Assembly: GCA_030849465.1 (NCBI GenBank)
Contig: JARVLF010000016.1
Location: forward strand, 1,116,001 to 1,180,000
DNA length: 64,000 bases
Reading direction: 5' to 3'
From: Moesziomyces globuligerus
Taxonomy: Eukaryota > Basidiomycota > Ustilaginomycetes > Ustilaginales > Ustilaginaceae
The notes beneath the pieces are model-generated. The model was not told where the DNA came from, did not search any database, and was given only the letters and a program-made list of their open reading frames with translations. Positions 36,646 to 48,300 of the stretch are shown here, one piece after another. Position numbers and translations under genes: made by a program. The stretch's first letter is position 1. Every line of letters starts with the position of its first letter.

Positions 36646-39534
36646 TTACTGGGTCTTGGACAGGCGTCGCGAGGCCTCCTGGGCCTGGATGCTGCCAAGA
36701 CGCTGGAGCTCGGTGCTCGACATGTGGATCTTCTTCTCGCCACCGAAGCCGACCTTGCGCTGGGCGCGCTTGAGGAACGAGGTACGGTTCGAGTACATGC
36801 TGTCGGCGCGCGAGGTGGTGCGGCTGAGGCTCTCGTGGGCGGCAGCGGGCGACTTCTTGGAGCGGATGTTGCGGAGGAGGAACTTGGCGAAGAACTTGAC
36901 CAGGTCCATGGGGAAGTACCAGATGATGTTCCACACCCAGACGATGCCGATCCAGCCGCCCTCGATGGCGCGGACGTTGGTGAAGCCCCAGTTACCGTAG
37001 GCAGCGATGATCGACGAGATGAGCTGGGCCAGGCAGAAAGCGCCCATGAGAGCGAACGAGGGGCGCTCCATCCACGAGAAGCCGTGCGAACGGGTGACGA
37101 AGATGAGGGCCTGGGCAAGGATGGCGACCTGGAGGTACATGATCATGTGCAGACGAGGGTCGTTGGGGTCGCCGTGCAGGGGCGTGACGCCGAAGGTGTC
37201 CTCGAAGAAGGTGGTCTCGTAGATGACAGCGTAGAGGGCAAGAGTCGAAGCGACCTGGTACAGACCGTAGAGCGAACCGCAGAAGAAGAGCTCGGTAAGG
37301 TCCCAGTGCTGGGGCTCGAGAGCGGGCTTGACGGTGTCGAGCGACAGGGTCATGATGGAACCGTCGTTGAGGAAGGCAATGATAAGAACCATGAAGGGAG
37401 GGAAGTCGCTCTTCCAGATGAAGGCAAGCAGGGCGAAACCGACGACGACACGGATGGTGATGGCAGCAGCGTAGGCAGCGTAGTTCTTCATACGGCCGAA
37501 GATGATACGCGACTGACGGATGGCCTCGACGATGGTGGAAAGACCGGGCTCAGTAAGGACAATGTCGGCAGCACCACGGGCAGCGTCAGTAGCGCCCTCG
37601 ACGGCAACACCGACGTTGGCACGGGCAAGGGCAGGAGCGTCGTTGGCACCGTCACCAGTCATGGCAGTAAGGTGGCCAAGACCCTGGAGGCGCTTGACAA
37701 TCTCGTACTTGTGCTCGGGGAAGACACCGGCGAAACCATCGACATCGAGAATCATCTCGTCGAGCGACTTGTAGGGGCTGCCAGGGGGGAGGGCACCCTC
37801 AACGAGGACCTTGGAGTTGAACATGCGGTCGCCAAGACCAAGTCGGCGACCGGTCTCCTTAGCGATAGCGAGCTGGTCACCAGTGACCATCTTGACGCGC
37901 ACACCGAGGGCCTGGGCGTTGTCGAGAGTCTCCTTCGTGTCGTGGCGGGGAGGGTCGAAGATAGCAAGCAGACCAAGCAGCTCGAAGCCGTTGCCCTCAG
38001 CCTCAACCTCACCGGAGGGAACCTCCTCGAAGGCGACAGCGAGACCACGGAGACCACGGTTGGCGAATTCCTCAACGTCGGCCTCGAGGCTGTTCTCCTG
38101 CTCCTCGGTCTTGTTGCGCTTGCAGAGGTCAATGATGATCGAGGTCATACCCTTGGTGACACGCTTCATCTTGCCGGTAGCCTCCTCGAGGTAGGTGATC
38201 TCGGTACGCTTGTCGACGGGGTTGAAGGGCTTGAAGTCCAGAAGCTTGATGCCGTTGCGAGCCTCAGCGGGGTCCTTGAGGGTGCCGACGATGGTGGCGT
38301 CGATGGCATCCTGGTTCTCGGTACGCGAAGCGTAAGCAGCCATGCGGATGACGTCCTCGACACCAGCCCAGTCCGAGTAGAGCTTGACGAGCTCGGTGTC
38401 GATGGTGAGCTTGTTGGTGGTGAGGGTACCGGTCTTGTCGGAGCAGAGGATGTCGACACCGGCGAGCTCCTCGATGGCAGTGATACGGGTAACGATGGCC
38501 TTGTGCTTGGCGAGCTGCTGAGCACCGACAGCGAGGGTGACGGAAAGCACACAGGGCATGGCAATGGGGATACCACCGATCAAGAGGACGAGGATGTTGT
38601 CGATACCACGGCGGTACTTGTAGCGGAAGCCGGCGTAGAGGATGAGAATCTCGAGGACAATGAAGAGACCGATGGTGACCATGCAGAAGAGACCGATGCG
38701 GGACAGAACCTGCTGCAAGTGACCAGTGGTGTCGTCGTCAGAGCCAATGAGGGTAGCGGCACGACCGAAGAAGGTGTTGGGACCGGTGGAGATCACGACA
38801 CCCTCGGCCTCACCCTGCTTGCAGATGGAACCGGAGAAGCACTGGTCGCCGACCTTCTTGCTGACGGGGAGCGATTCACCCGTGAGCGAAGCCTGGTCGC
38901 ACGAGACGTTGATGGCATCGAAGAGACGGCAGTCACCGGGGACAATGTCTCCGATCTTGAAGGCAACAACATCACCGGGGACGAGGTCGGACGACTCGAT
39001 CTCGATCCACTTGCCGTCACGCTTGCAGCGGGCCTTGGGGGCGAGCGAGTCCATGAGCGCCTTGACGGCGTTACCGGCGTTGCGCTCCTCGATGTAACCG
39101 ATGGTGGAGTTGATGAGCAGAAGCAGAACGATACCGACGAAGTCAGGCCAGTCAGGGGCCTTGCCCTCACCGTTGGAGAGGGCGATGGCGACAATGGCGG
39201 CACCCTCCATGACCCAGGAGAGGGGGTTCCACATGAAGGAAAGGAACTGGAGGATGGGGTTGGGCTCCTCGGTCTCGATCTTGTTGGGACCAAAGATGCC
39301 ACGGCGGCGGGTGCACTCCTCCTCGGTGAGACCACCCTCGTTGCACTGGAGGAGGGTCCAGACATCCTCGAGCTCGATGGCCTCGATGTCGACCTTGCTC
39401 TTGTCGTAGAGGTCCTCGGCCTTGAGCTCGATGGTGCTCATGTCGACGAGAGCATGCTTGGGGCCGCTCTCGCCGTGCTCGGCATCGATGTCTCGGTGCT
39501 TGGTCACCTTCTTTTCTTGCTGAACCTCCGACAT
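36646..39534 (-). CDS. PMA1: Plasma-membrane H+-transporting P-type ATPase
   Basis: A 962-residue type IIIA P-type ATPase that pumps protons out of the cell and energises nutrient uptake. Visible are the actuator loop DQASLTGES (213-221), the phosphorylation motif CSDKTGTLT with Asp366, the nucleotide-binding hinge MTGDGANDAPAL, ten expected membrane helices and the proton-site helix region beginning NAGNAVKALM. The C-terminal regulatory tail (RTTSRADSMYSNRTSFLKRAQRK .. RRLSKTQ) has Ser/Thr sites like the autoinhibitory domain of fungal pumps. The gene has no intron and strongly biased C/G-ending codons, as highly expressed genes do. The opposite strand is open for over 1000 codons because of this bias. 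Confidence 0.98.
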   Translation of the reverse strand: MSEVQQEKKVTKHRDIDAEHGESGPKHALVDMSTIELKAEDLYDKSKVDIEAIELEDVWTLLQCNEGGLTEEECTRRRGIFGPNKIETEEPNPILQFLSFMWNPLSWVMEGAAIVAIALSNGEGKAPDWPDFVGIVLLLLINSTIGYIEERNAGNAVKALMDSLAPKARCKRDGKWIEIESSDLVPGDVVAFKIGDIVPGDCRLFDAINVSCDQASLTGESLPVSKKVGDQCFSGSICKQGEAEGVVISTGPNTFFGRAATLIGSDDDTTGHLQQVLSRIGLFCMVTIGLFIVLEILILYAGFRYKYRRGIDNILVLLIGGIPIAMPCVLSVTLAVGAQQLAKHKAIVTRITAIEELAGVDILCSDKTGTLTTNKLTIDTELVKLYSDWAGVEDVIRMAAYASRTENQDAIDATIVGTLKDPAEARNGIKLLDFKPFNPVDKRTEITYLEEATGKMKRVTKGMTSIIIDLCKRNKTEEQENSLEADVEEFANRGLRGLAVAFEEVPSGEVEAEGNGFELLGLLAIFDPPRHDTKETLDNAQALGVRVKMVTGDQLAIAKETGRRLGLGDRMFNSKVLVEGALPPGSPYKSLDEMILDVDGFAGVFPEHKYEIVKRLQGLGHLTAMTGDGANDAPALARANVGVAVEGATDAARGAADIVLTEPGLSTIVEAIRQSRIIFGRMKNYAAYAAAITIRVVVGFALLAFIWKSDFPPFMVLIIAFLNDGSIMTLSLDTVKPALEPQHWDLTELFFCGSLYGLYQVASTLALYAVIYETTFFEDTFGVTPLHGDPNDPRLHMIMYLQVAILAQALIFVTRSHGFSWMERPSFALMGAFCLAQLISSIIAAYGNWGFTNVRAIEGGWIGIVWVWNIIWYFPMDLVKFFAKFLLRNIRSKKSPAAAHESLSRTTSRADSMYSNRTSFLKRAQRKVGFGGEKKIHMSSTELQRLGSIQAQEASRRLSKTQ

Positions 39535-42500
39535 GTTGGCGAATTAAGTATGGGGAGGGAACTGAGGAGAGGGAAATATCGCAAAACGAGTTTAAAGGAG
39601 GGGGTTGCGAGCACAGAATGCGGGTCAGCGACTGCTTTATGCACAAGCGAACTGAAGCTGAGCGGTCCGTCCATGCCAAGACTTCATAACGGTGGGTGCA
39701 CCGACTCTAACGTCGTGGGCCCCTATCAAGAAGCTCGTTGCTGCATCGCGAGCGCCATTGCGGTCCGGCCGAAATCGCGAATCCCACTCGAGCCCCGAGA
39801 CGGCTGACTTGGAGCAACAAGCGCAGAGCAGAGAAGTTCGGCGGAAGGACAGGATCGTGGGAGTTGAGCAACTTACCCTTAGAGTGGTTTCTCTGTCGGA
39901 TTCGCTCAAACTCAGGACCCAGGGCAACGCAGTTGCTCGATCCGGAAGAGAGGACGAAGGGGGGTGGGGAGGAACTGCTATCTGACTCTCGCGAGACAAA
40001 ATGCAGAGTATCGGGAGACGGCGCTTGTGCCTAATCTCTGTTTCCGAGCGTAGGTCGAGAGGACGAACGGACGGAAGGGTGAAGGGTTGATGGAAGGATG
40101 AAGGTAAAGGTGAGGAGAGGAGTTCCGAATGATCAGTGACCGGGATGCTTCTACTATATACTCTTCGTAGGTACTAGCTCTTCGGAGGGCCCGCGGAAGG
40201 GGGAGGAGGGTCAGGCAAAAAGCGGCGGGATGCTGGTCGGACCACAGACACACATGCGATGGGGCGGCGGCTCATCACAACAGTCTCTTGCAGGAAAGCG
40301 GGCCTGCTCTGGCGCAAGGCCATGCAGAACTTCTCGTGTTTGCATCGCTACGGCCCGGCAGAGCGAAGGGCGAGCGAGGATGCAGTACAGGGGTGGGGGG
40401 CCAGGCAGAGGGCGTGCGGCCGGAGAAGAATGGTGCTTTCGTCGGAACAACCGAAAAAAGGCGAAAGATAACCAACTGACGCGCAGGCAAAGAGCGACGG
40501 AGACGGAGGCGGAGCTGCCGGTGCGGACAGTCAAGCCAGCTGACCGACGTGGCTCCATATCTCGAAGACTCTTGGCCAATCGGCAGGCATTTGAGCTGCT
40601 GCTGTTGTTCCAAACCAACGGCAATGGCTAGGGCGACGACCCAGACCAAATCGACGCCGAGCTCAGACAGAGATGGGGCCCAGGGTGGGCAGCCATGCCA
40701 AACTTGGACAAGGGACGCAGCAGCATGCATGAATGAATGCATGCATAGCAGGGCAAGGCTCAGCAGGGGATCAATTGCACAATTCGGAATTGGCCAGGGC
40801 AAGGGCGAGCCAGGGTAAGGGCGGAGGCGAGCGGCGGCACAAATGCATGGCTGCAGCTCGCCCCAACACGCAGCAGCCCTAGATGAGAGAGGAGCGAGGC
40901 TGAAATGCTTTTCGACGGCATTTCTTCGAAAAGTCCACGTAGTTTGAACCAACACCACGCGAGGATTCATCCGTGGTGACAGCGCCAGTGCCTGCCGGGC
41001 ATCGATCGACACGCACCTGTCAAGCCCTGGAAGAAATTTTAAAATCTTTTGCACTTTGTCTGCTTGGCAACCAGCCACTCGGCGCTTTTCGCCTGTTGGT
41101 GACCGGCCGGCATCCTGTTTGCAGCTGTTTTCAAAAGTTGAGTCGACGCAAGACTTTTCGCCCTCGACCCGCCACATGGAGCTTTTCGGCGCTCGCTCCC
41201 TCCAAGGACCGACGACGGCGCGGCCACCGAGACGTTGCCTGCCCACATACTTCGGCATTAGTCGCACTCGAATTGCCGTGCCCTGGAGCTCCGGTTTCTC
41301 GTCCGGCAATCACATCGATGCCGTGATGCTGGGTCGATCGGTCCTCATAGCATACACTTGTTGGAGTCAGAATGCAGCAATGCAGAGACGTGGTGGCTGG
41401 CGCGCGCCAGGGCCGAGGTGATCGCGAGAAAAACATGCCTGCTCGCGGAGACGAGCGGCCAAGCATTGCACTGGAATGGCTTGGCTTCGAGCTCCGAAAA
41501 GCACGGAAGGCGGAGGCTACCCGCATCGAGCCCACCGCGTCTGGCAGCCAGACAGGTTCGTAGACCGGCTACCGCTTTGTTTGGTTTTCCGACCGCCCTT
41601 CCTCTTCCCCAAACGGGGGATCTGCATCACTCGACCAATCAGGCTTCTGAGCTCGATGTCGCCCATGCTCCTCGCTGCAGTGATCGACTGCGATGCTGCG
41701 GTATCTCCGCCATGCCGACCGAAGCGTGCAGCTGCCTGTTTATGCTGCTGCTTCCTACCTGCTGCTTGCGGCGCAGCCCCTGCGCGGCCGACGCTTCGTG
41801 GAGTTGAGGCCTCGGTGATGGCCTTGAGGTGCAGGCAAGCACAGATGCAGCTCGATCCTTCTCTGGCAGCACGCCCGCTAGCTGTGGCTGCATTTTGCGC
41901 GATTATTTCGCCTTGAAGTCATCCCACTCTCTGTTGCAACGGAAACGGCTCGAGTCAAAACAGCAAAGCCGCACTCGGAGCACGAATTCGAGTGCATTGG
42001 TTTCTGCACCTTCTTTGAAGCTTGAATTGACAATTGAATGTTCATTATAGGAGCAATGCGACGTTCAAGTTGGAGAGCCTTGCGCGACGCTCGCCTCACG
42101 CTTGCAAGGGCGACGGCCAAAGCCGACGCAGACGCTCGAGAACTAGCCGTACGCAGGCTCGCCAGCATTTTTAGCTCAGGGGCTGCCGACAGCGATCAAA
42201 TTTTTTGACTCGCTTCACGAGCAACGTGTCGCAGATCCGAGCGTCGTTGGTCGAAGGGGGCGAACCCTGCCAAGAGCCCACCAGGAATGCTTGGCCGTCG
42301 CAAGGACCTCTCCGCTTGAACGCGAGCCTCACGCCAGCTCGTATCCTTGGCACCCCCACTCTGGCTCGCACCTGCACATGCCTCACTCGCGATGGCGAAC
42401 AGGTCCATCCTTGTGATATGATGTGAGGTTCGTGAAGACCGTGCAGCTGTAGCCTTATCGCCTTGCATTCAAGCAGGAATGGATGGCAGAGCAAGTTGAC

Positions 42501-45398
42501 TTGGACGGGCAGGAGGGCCAGCCTTTGCCTGTCCGTCACCGGTCAATCTGGACGGCCTTCATGAATGTCTCGCCCTGGCTTGCGTCGACGCTTGTGCCAG
42601 AAGCGTCAGACTAGCCGAAGCTACGCTGACGAATGCGTGCGTGGTGGGTCGACGGAAGAGTATGAGCGTGGGCTTGCGACTGATTCGTGAAGTTCGCTTT
42701 CCTGCAGCTGCAACATGTGGGTGGGTCCAGGGTTGAGCGAGTCCCTCGTCCCCACTTTGGCGTCCGAACCCCGGCACCCGTCGCGCACCACAACCCTGAG
42801 GCTAGGCTGGCCCCCACTCGATTTGCGCGATTTCTCGCCGTTTTGGATTCAATTTCGGCAGCGGGGCCGCGGCCATCGTCGAGGCTTGGCCGTCGACCAC
42901 CACCGATTCGAATTTTTGGCAGGGCCCCTCGTTCGGAGATTTTTTCCGCCCTCCCGCTCTCGTGGTCATCGCGTCTCCGTCACAGACCGGGAAGATCCTG
43001 TTTCGCGTGGCTGGAAGGAGCCGAGAAACCCGCCTGTCTGTCAAGGGCTGCCGTCGAATTCAAAAAAGGCCACTTTCGCCCCGCCTCGCTCTCCTGCTTT
43101 GTTTTCTTCCAGCCTGCTTCGTGGCTTGAAGGCGTCATGGGGCTTCACTACGCAGCTCCCTCGGAAATCGCTTGAGATCGCAGCCTACAGCCGTGAAGCA
43201 GACGAGCGCTCATCTGCACGTCTGCCGAAAGCGACAGCTGGAGATGCCGAAACCGCAGGAAACCGCACACCTCCCACTTCAAACAGGCATCCGCTTTGCG
43301 GGCCGTCCAAACCTTCTGCCCCCAGCTTGCCCTCGAAACAAGGTTCTGGCAGCTGCCTCGAGCCCGAATGCTTAACCGTCGGGTGAGAGTCTCCGGAAAG
43401 CAAAGCACGCAAAACAGGCCGGCATTGACAATGCTGAGCACGCTCGTGTCATCTGAATGGTCCGGTTGATGGCGCTAGCTGCACGAACAAATCCGACCGT
43501 TTGTGTCAGTCCAGAGTGGATCTTGCGAAAGAGGCAGCGAATGACTTGGAGCCAAATGTGTGCCGGGCCCAGCATGTCTTCGCCTTTTCGGAACGCGATC
43601 TTCCTTGACGGGGGCAACTCGGCGTAATCGATCGCATCTCGACGCATGTCCTCGTCCCGTCGCGACAAGATCCGTCGCAACCTAGCTGAATGCAACGCTC
43701 TGCACATTTCCCCCACACCTGGCGCAATCTTGCCGCGGCATGGCCGCCAAACCATGGAAGGGCCTGCACGGAGCTAGACACGGCGACCGCAGCATACGTT
43801 CGAACGCGGGGAAAAGCGCACGAGTTTGCAATATCGAATGCTACGTTGACATGGTCTCGTCTGGCTTGGCAGAAGCAACGGTTGTGGGCGAGAATTTTTT
43901 GACAATAATCGGAGTGGCTTCGGTCGTGTGACGGCGCGCCTTGTCAAGGCGGCGGCCGGCCAAGCTTCCGCCTTGCGCGATGGCGCGCCAAGTCTTGGCG
44001 ACCTTCGCATTCCGGCGTCGAAGTGGGAGGACGAGGCCACCGGCAAATCGACGCCCCACTTTGGTACAGTCCCGCGGCAAAAGCGACCCACCCGTCCACA
44101 GCGACCGCAAGCCACTCTCAGATCCAAGATCGGGAGCGCCCTTTCTTGGCGTGCCCAATTTCACCCTCAACCCTTGCCGAGAAGCCTTGTCGTCGTTTGC
44201 GGGGGTGCGTCGCAGCCAATCCTTCCGTTCGCTCCCAGATCTTCCTGGATTGATTGCATGCTCGTGAGCGAATTTGGCCCGCGCAATCGAGCAAGATCAG
44301 CGCCAGAAGAGCGCCGAAAAGGGTTTCTTGGTTGGGGAGATTTTTGGATCTCAGCCCTTTGCCGACCCTGTCGCAGGAGAGCGTGCGATCGTGGACGTGC
44401 GGGTCCCCACCGAAAAAAAAACCCCCCAACTACGATGTCGGTTGGAGGGACTTGACCGATGTTCCTCCGCTAACCCCACTCGCTCTCCGCCCCCTCGTGA
44501 TCTTCTGCAGCAAGGAAGAACCCGGGTTGGTACGATGCAGAGTCAGGCGGGAAGAAGCGTCCTGGCAAGCAACCCGTCGCCGGTCCGCTGGCTTGCAGCT
44601 TCAGCCGAAATGGGCCCCACACGTCAACTCTTCACGGTGCTGGATGAACTCAAACCTTGAAGCCTGGCGAAAGTCGTGATTTGTTAGATCCTCGTCACGA
44701 TGCGGGGTTGGTGGTCAGAGCATGTGTGCCAAGACTCGTCTAACCAAGGCAGCACGCACGCCATTCGATCCGAAAGCCGCTTGGCGAGCCACATCTGTCT
44801 GGGGTCACTTTACGCAGGGGAGGCTTTGCGAGGCATGCGTATCTGTCAGCGTGCACAGGGCATCGGGCCATGCCTCGCCTTTGTTGCAAGGACCGCCTTC
44901 GCGACGACGGAGAGGTCCGCTGGCTCGGGCCTCGCCGAGCCCTCGGCTCACCCCAGCACCCGATGCAACAGCTGCATTCCTCGCGCTGCTGTCATTCTCG
45001 CCCCGCTCAAGCGAAGGCCAAGACATCAAGCCTCCCTACCGACAATGCGTACGTGTCTGCCGAGGTGGTTCTAACAAGAGAAGCGCGGTCAGTGCATCTA
45101 GAAGCCAGCGCCCACATGGAGGCGCCTGCGTCGCTTCCATCTCAGGCGTGGGCATATGCAATCTGCCGAAGAACACTACATTCCTGCTAGCATCTCGCGT
45201 ACGATTCTGGCACGCTGTCCACGCTGTCGGGTAACGTTGCCAAGCCTTCGCAGTCTCTTATCAGAGGATAGGATCCGGCGCTAGAATGTGCCAAGAGGAC
45301 ATCGCATTGCGTTGTGGTCGTGATTTCGTGAGTGGTGGGAAGAGACGGGGCCAAGGACAGCTCGTGCGTGTCCTCGAGGGGTATCAAATGTTGGCCTC
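39535..45398. other. 5.9 kb stretch without a convincing gene, upstream of PMA1
   Basis: The longest gene-free stretch in the window. The largest frames (344 codons on the minus strand at 40275-41309, opening at TTG; 223 codons on the plus strand at 42715-43386) have no domain, repeat or codon pattern of a gene. I found no tRNA boxes or transposase signature. It contains the direct repeat at 40723-40746, GC-palindromes near 43930-43995 (two GGCGCGCC sites around CCTTGTCAAGG), and scattered A/T-runs. Part must be the PMA1 promoter and leader. A long non-coding RNA, a spliced gene of short exons or a decayed mobile element cannot be excluded. Confidence 0.45.
40723..40746. repeat. GCATGCAT - GAATGAAT - GCATGCAT repeat
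   Basis: Two copies of the palindrome GCATGCAT separated by GAATGAAT, in the region upstream of PMA1. Confidence 0.8.
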
Positions 45399-48300
45399 TT
45401 ACTCTCGGATGGCCTCCCAGCGAAGAGCACTCATGCGCGCGGCTTCCGAGGGAGGACCCATCGAATCGGGTCGACTGCGTCTGCGGGCATCCTTGATCGC
45501 CGATCGGATCCCTTTGCTTGACTCGGCGTTCGAAGACGCCGACGATCCCGGAGCCTGGAAAGGCCTCGGGCCCGTACCAGCATACGCGGCGAAGCCCCGC
45601 TCGCTGAACCCGGCCATGCCGTCGCCATGTGAATCAGCTTGGCGACGGTCTGTCGCCGAATGGCTATCCTGATAGCCGGATTGCGGCTCGTCAGACGAGC
45701 TCGAGGCTCCGAGTTGGAAAGTACGGCGCCGTCTTGCGGGCGTGTTCGATGGGGGAGGGGGTATAGTTGCGTCGCGCGGCTGCCTCTGTTCAGCCGCCAC
45801 AAGCGTCTGCGCCTTGGCGGAGCTCTTGCCGTGTTTGCCCGCCGCACCGGTCTGTGAGCTACCGCTCGTGGTCCCAGTGCCGCTCGCAGCACTGCTTCCT
45901 ACCACGCTGACGTTTCCGGAGGTGGTCTGCCATCCAGGAGTGACTGGTGCACTGCGGACGGTGAAGTGCTCCATGTTGCGCGTGAACGGGCTCAACGTGT
46001 GGTTGGACTTGACCAGGTCGAGAAAGTGGGCCGAAGCGTCGATCGAGAGTCGTGTGGGGGCCGCCGCCGATCCTTGCGCTGTCCTGGATTGCCCTGTCTG
46101 CGGACTACTGCTGGCGCTCGCAAAATGGCCACCGACATAAGAGGGACCGCGTGGACTTCCATGGTGAAGACTCGAATCTTTGAAAGGCGAGACGGACAGC
46201 ATGTCTTGTGCGCCGCTGGGAGACGAGGAGAAAATCGCATCTCGATCGGACGCGCGGTGCGCCGGAGGACTCTGCTGCCAGCTCATCGATTCGCCGGGAG
46301 GAGAAGTCGCGTACGTGATGAAGCCAGGTCGCGAAGCCGCCACACCTCGTGGTCGCGCTGGGGTGGCTGACATTCCAGGACCTTCACCGGCCCGCTGTGC
46401 CACGAAGCCGGCATGGTCACCGTTGCCCATCGTCTTGGATCGATTGTGGCCGGTGCTTTTGTTCTTGCGGAATTGCATGCCCGCGCCGGAAGGTGACTCG
46501 GACCGGACCCTGGCGCCAAGCGACACGTTGCTTGCATCGCTTTGATTGTGCATGTCCCAGCTCTGGGACTGCGACGAAGTTGGGGCAGTGCTGGCGGCGC
46601 TACGATCCCACTGGACATCAGACAGGTCGCGCGACGATGACGGTCGACTTGCTGAGCCCGGTGCCGACGGCCTCAGGCCCGTCCGCGATGCTGATCCCGA
46701 CTCGGACGAGTGAGTCGCGTCCGGTGTGTGTTGGAGAGAGGCATCGCTGCTGTGATACGATTCGGGCGGCAGATCCAGAAGGCTCTCGTCGCTGCTGTCG
46801 CGCGAGACGAAGGCGGCGCCAAGATGGGGAGAGTCGTGCGCGCCTCGGATTGTGTTGGTTCGTGAGCTATGCGCGCCGATGGTGCCGCTGCCATAGTCGG
46901 ACCCAAAGCGTGTGGCACCGGTCCTGGTGGAAGGCGTGCCGCCGTACTGGGATGGCCGAGCAGTATCTTCATCGTCCCAGTCGACCTCGGGAGGTTGCAC
47001 TTTGCTCGCAATGTGGTATACACGAGGTCGGGTCACCGTACCGCCTCCGACGGCCGGGATCGTCTCGTAGACCACCGGGGGCTGGGCCTTTCTCCTTTGA
47101 GCAGCGGACGCGGTCGACTTCTCGGATCGGCTCGACGAGGGTCGTCGAGCACGGGTCCCAGAGCGGCCAGATGATGAGCCGGGCTTGCCGCGTCTGGTAG
47201 GTGCTTGAGGCTCGTCGTCGAAGATGATGGAGGATGCGCGATTCAGCTCGTGTGTGTCGGAAAAGGCTGCAGACGCTGGCGGATATCCGAAGCGGGTGTA
47301 GTCGATGGATGTGTCGACAAGGCCGCTCTCGTCGCTCTCCTCTAGATCCGAGACGTCATCCCCGAAATCGTCGGAGACGGCATCATGCTCGGCGTCGGTA
47401 TCGACATCGTCGGTCTGCGTATCGCTGTGTGCATCTTGTCGCTCTTCAAGGTCCGAAAATGCACCGTCTGACATCCTGTCAAAGTCTTCAAAGACCGCAG
47501 CTCCATCTAGATCGATGTCAGTGCCGGTTCGCACATGCACGTCAGGGCTCGTCGGGGTCGACGAGGCGGTGAGGTCCCTCAGACCCCCGAGATTTCGTTG
47601 GGCCAGGCGACCCAAGCCCGAGAAGCCGCTGTGTGTGGGCAGAGCGTCGGGACGCAGACCATAGGTGGGATCGTAGTTCTCGATGTCGGGAAAAGCGGCG
47701 TCGAAAGGCGAGGCATGCGTGGTCGGCAGCTCGTTGTGAAGGAGAGCTGCTGATGTTGAAGCGGCTTTGGCTGTGTGGCGGGAGCGACGCATACTTCCTC
47801 GAGCCTTGGGAGGCGAGCGTGTAGGAGACGCTGCGAGGCCAGTGACGCTTGCGCCCGACCTGGATTGCTGTGTTCGCTTGCTCTTCGACGGGCTTCTTTT
47901 CATCGAGCCACCGGGGGCAGAGGCGGTCTCGAGAACGGCCGTGGGCTCGCTGGCAGAACGAGGGAGTGCAGGTTCCTTTGTCCTGCGTGGCAGCGAGCCG
48001 TCTGTCTCTGCACTTTGTCTGGCTTTCTCTTTCTCTGACTTGACCTCGCCGCTGAGCCACTTTTGGCTGAGTCTGTGGATGATCCCGGGCAAGTCCTCCC
48101 TAAACATCTCTCGAAGCTGGCCCTCGATCTCCTGTTGGAGATACTTCTGAATGACGGCGACACTGTCGAAGGTGGAGCTGACCTCTACGCTCTCGAGTGG
48201 GTCGTTCTTGAACACGAGAGTGATGCCTTTCGCCTTGGAGACGACGAGCACCACAATGGCACGGAGCTTGACCGAGGAAAGTCGCAGATGCATCGGCACG

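Noticed and set aside
36553..39807. A 1084-codon open frame on the plus strand opposite PMA1
   Set aside because: It lies wholly antisense to a strongly codon-biased gene, which removes stops from the opposite strand; the translation is repetitive Glu/Gly/Val/Leu without any domain.
40275..41309. A 344-codon minus-strand frame upstream of PMA1
   Set aside because: It opens at TTG, has no domain or codon preference, and is rich in Cys, Arg and Trp as in random GC-rich DNA.
42715..43386. A 223-codon ATG frame in the gene-free stretch
   Set aside because: No recognisable domain and no codon bias; the amino-acid mix looks random. Not enough to call a gene.
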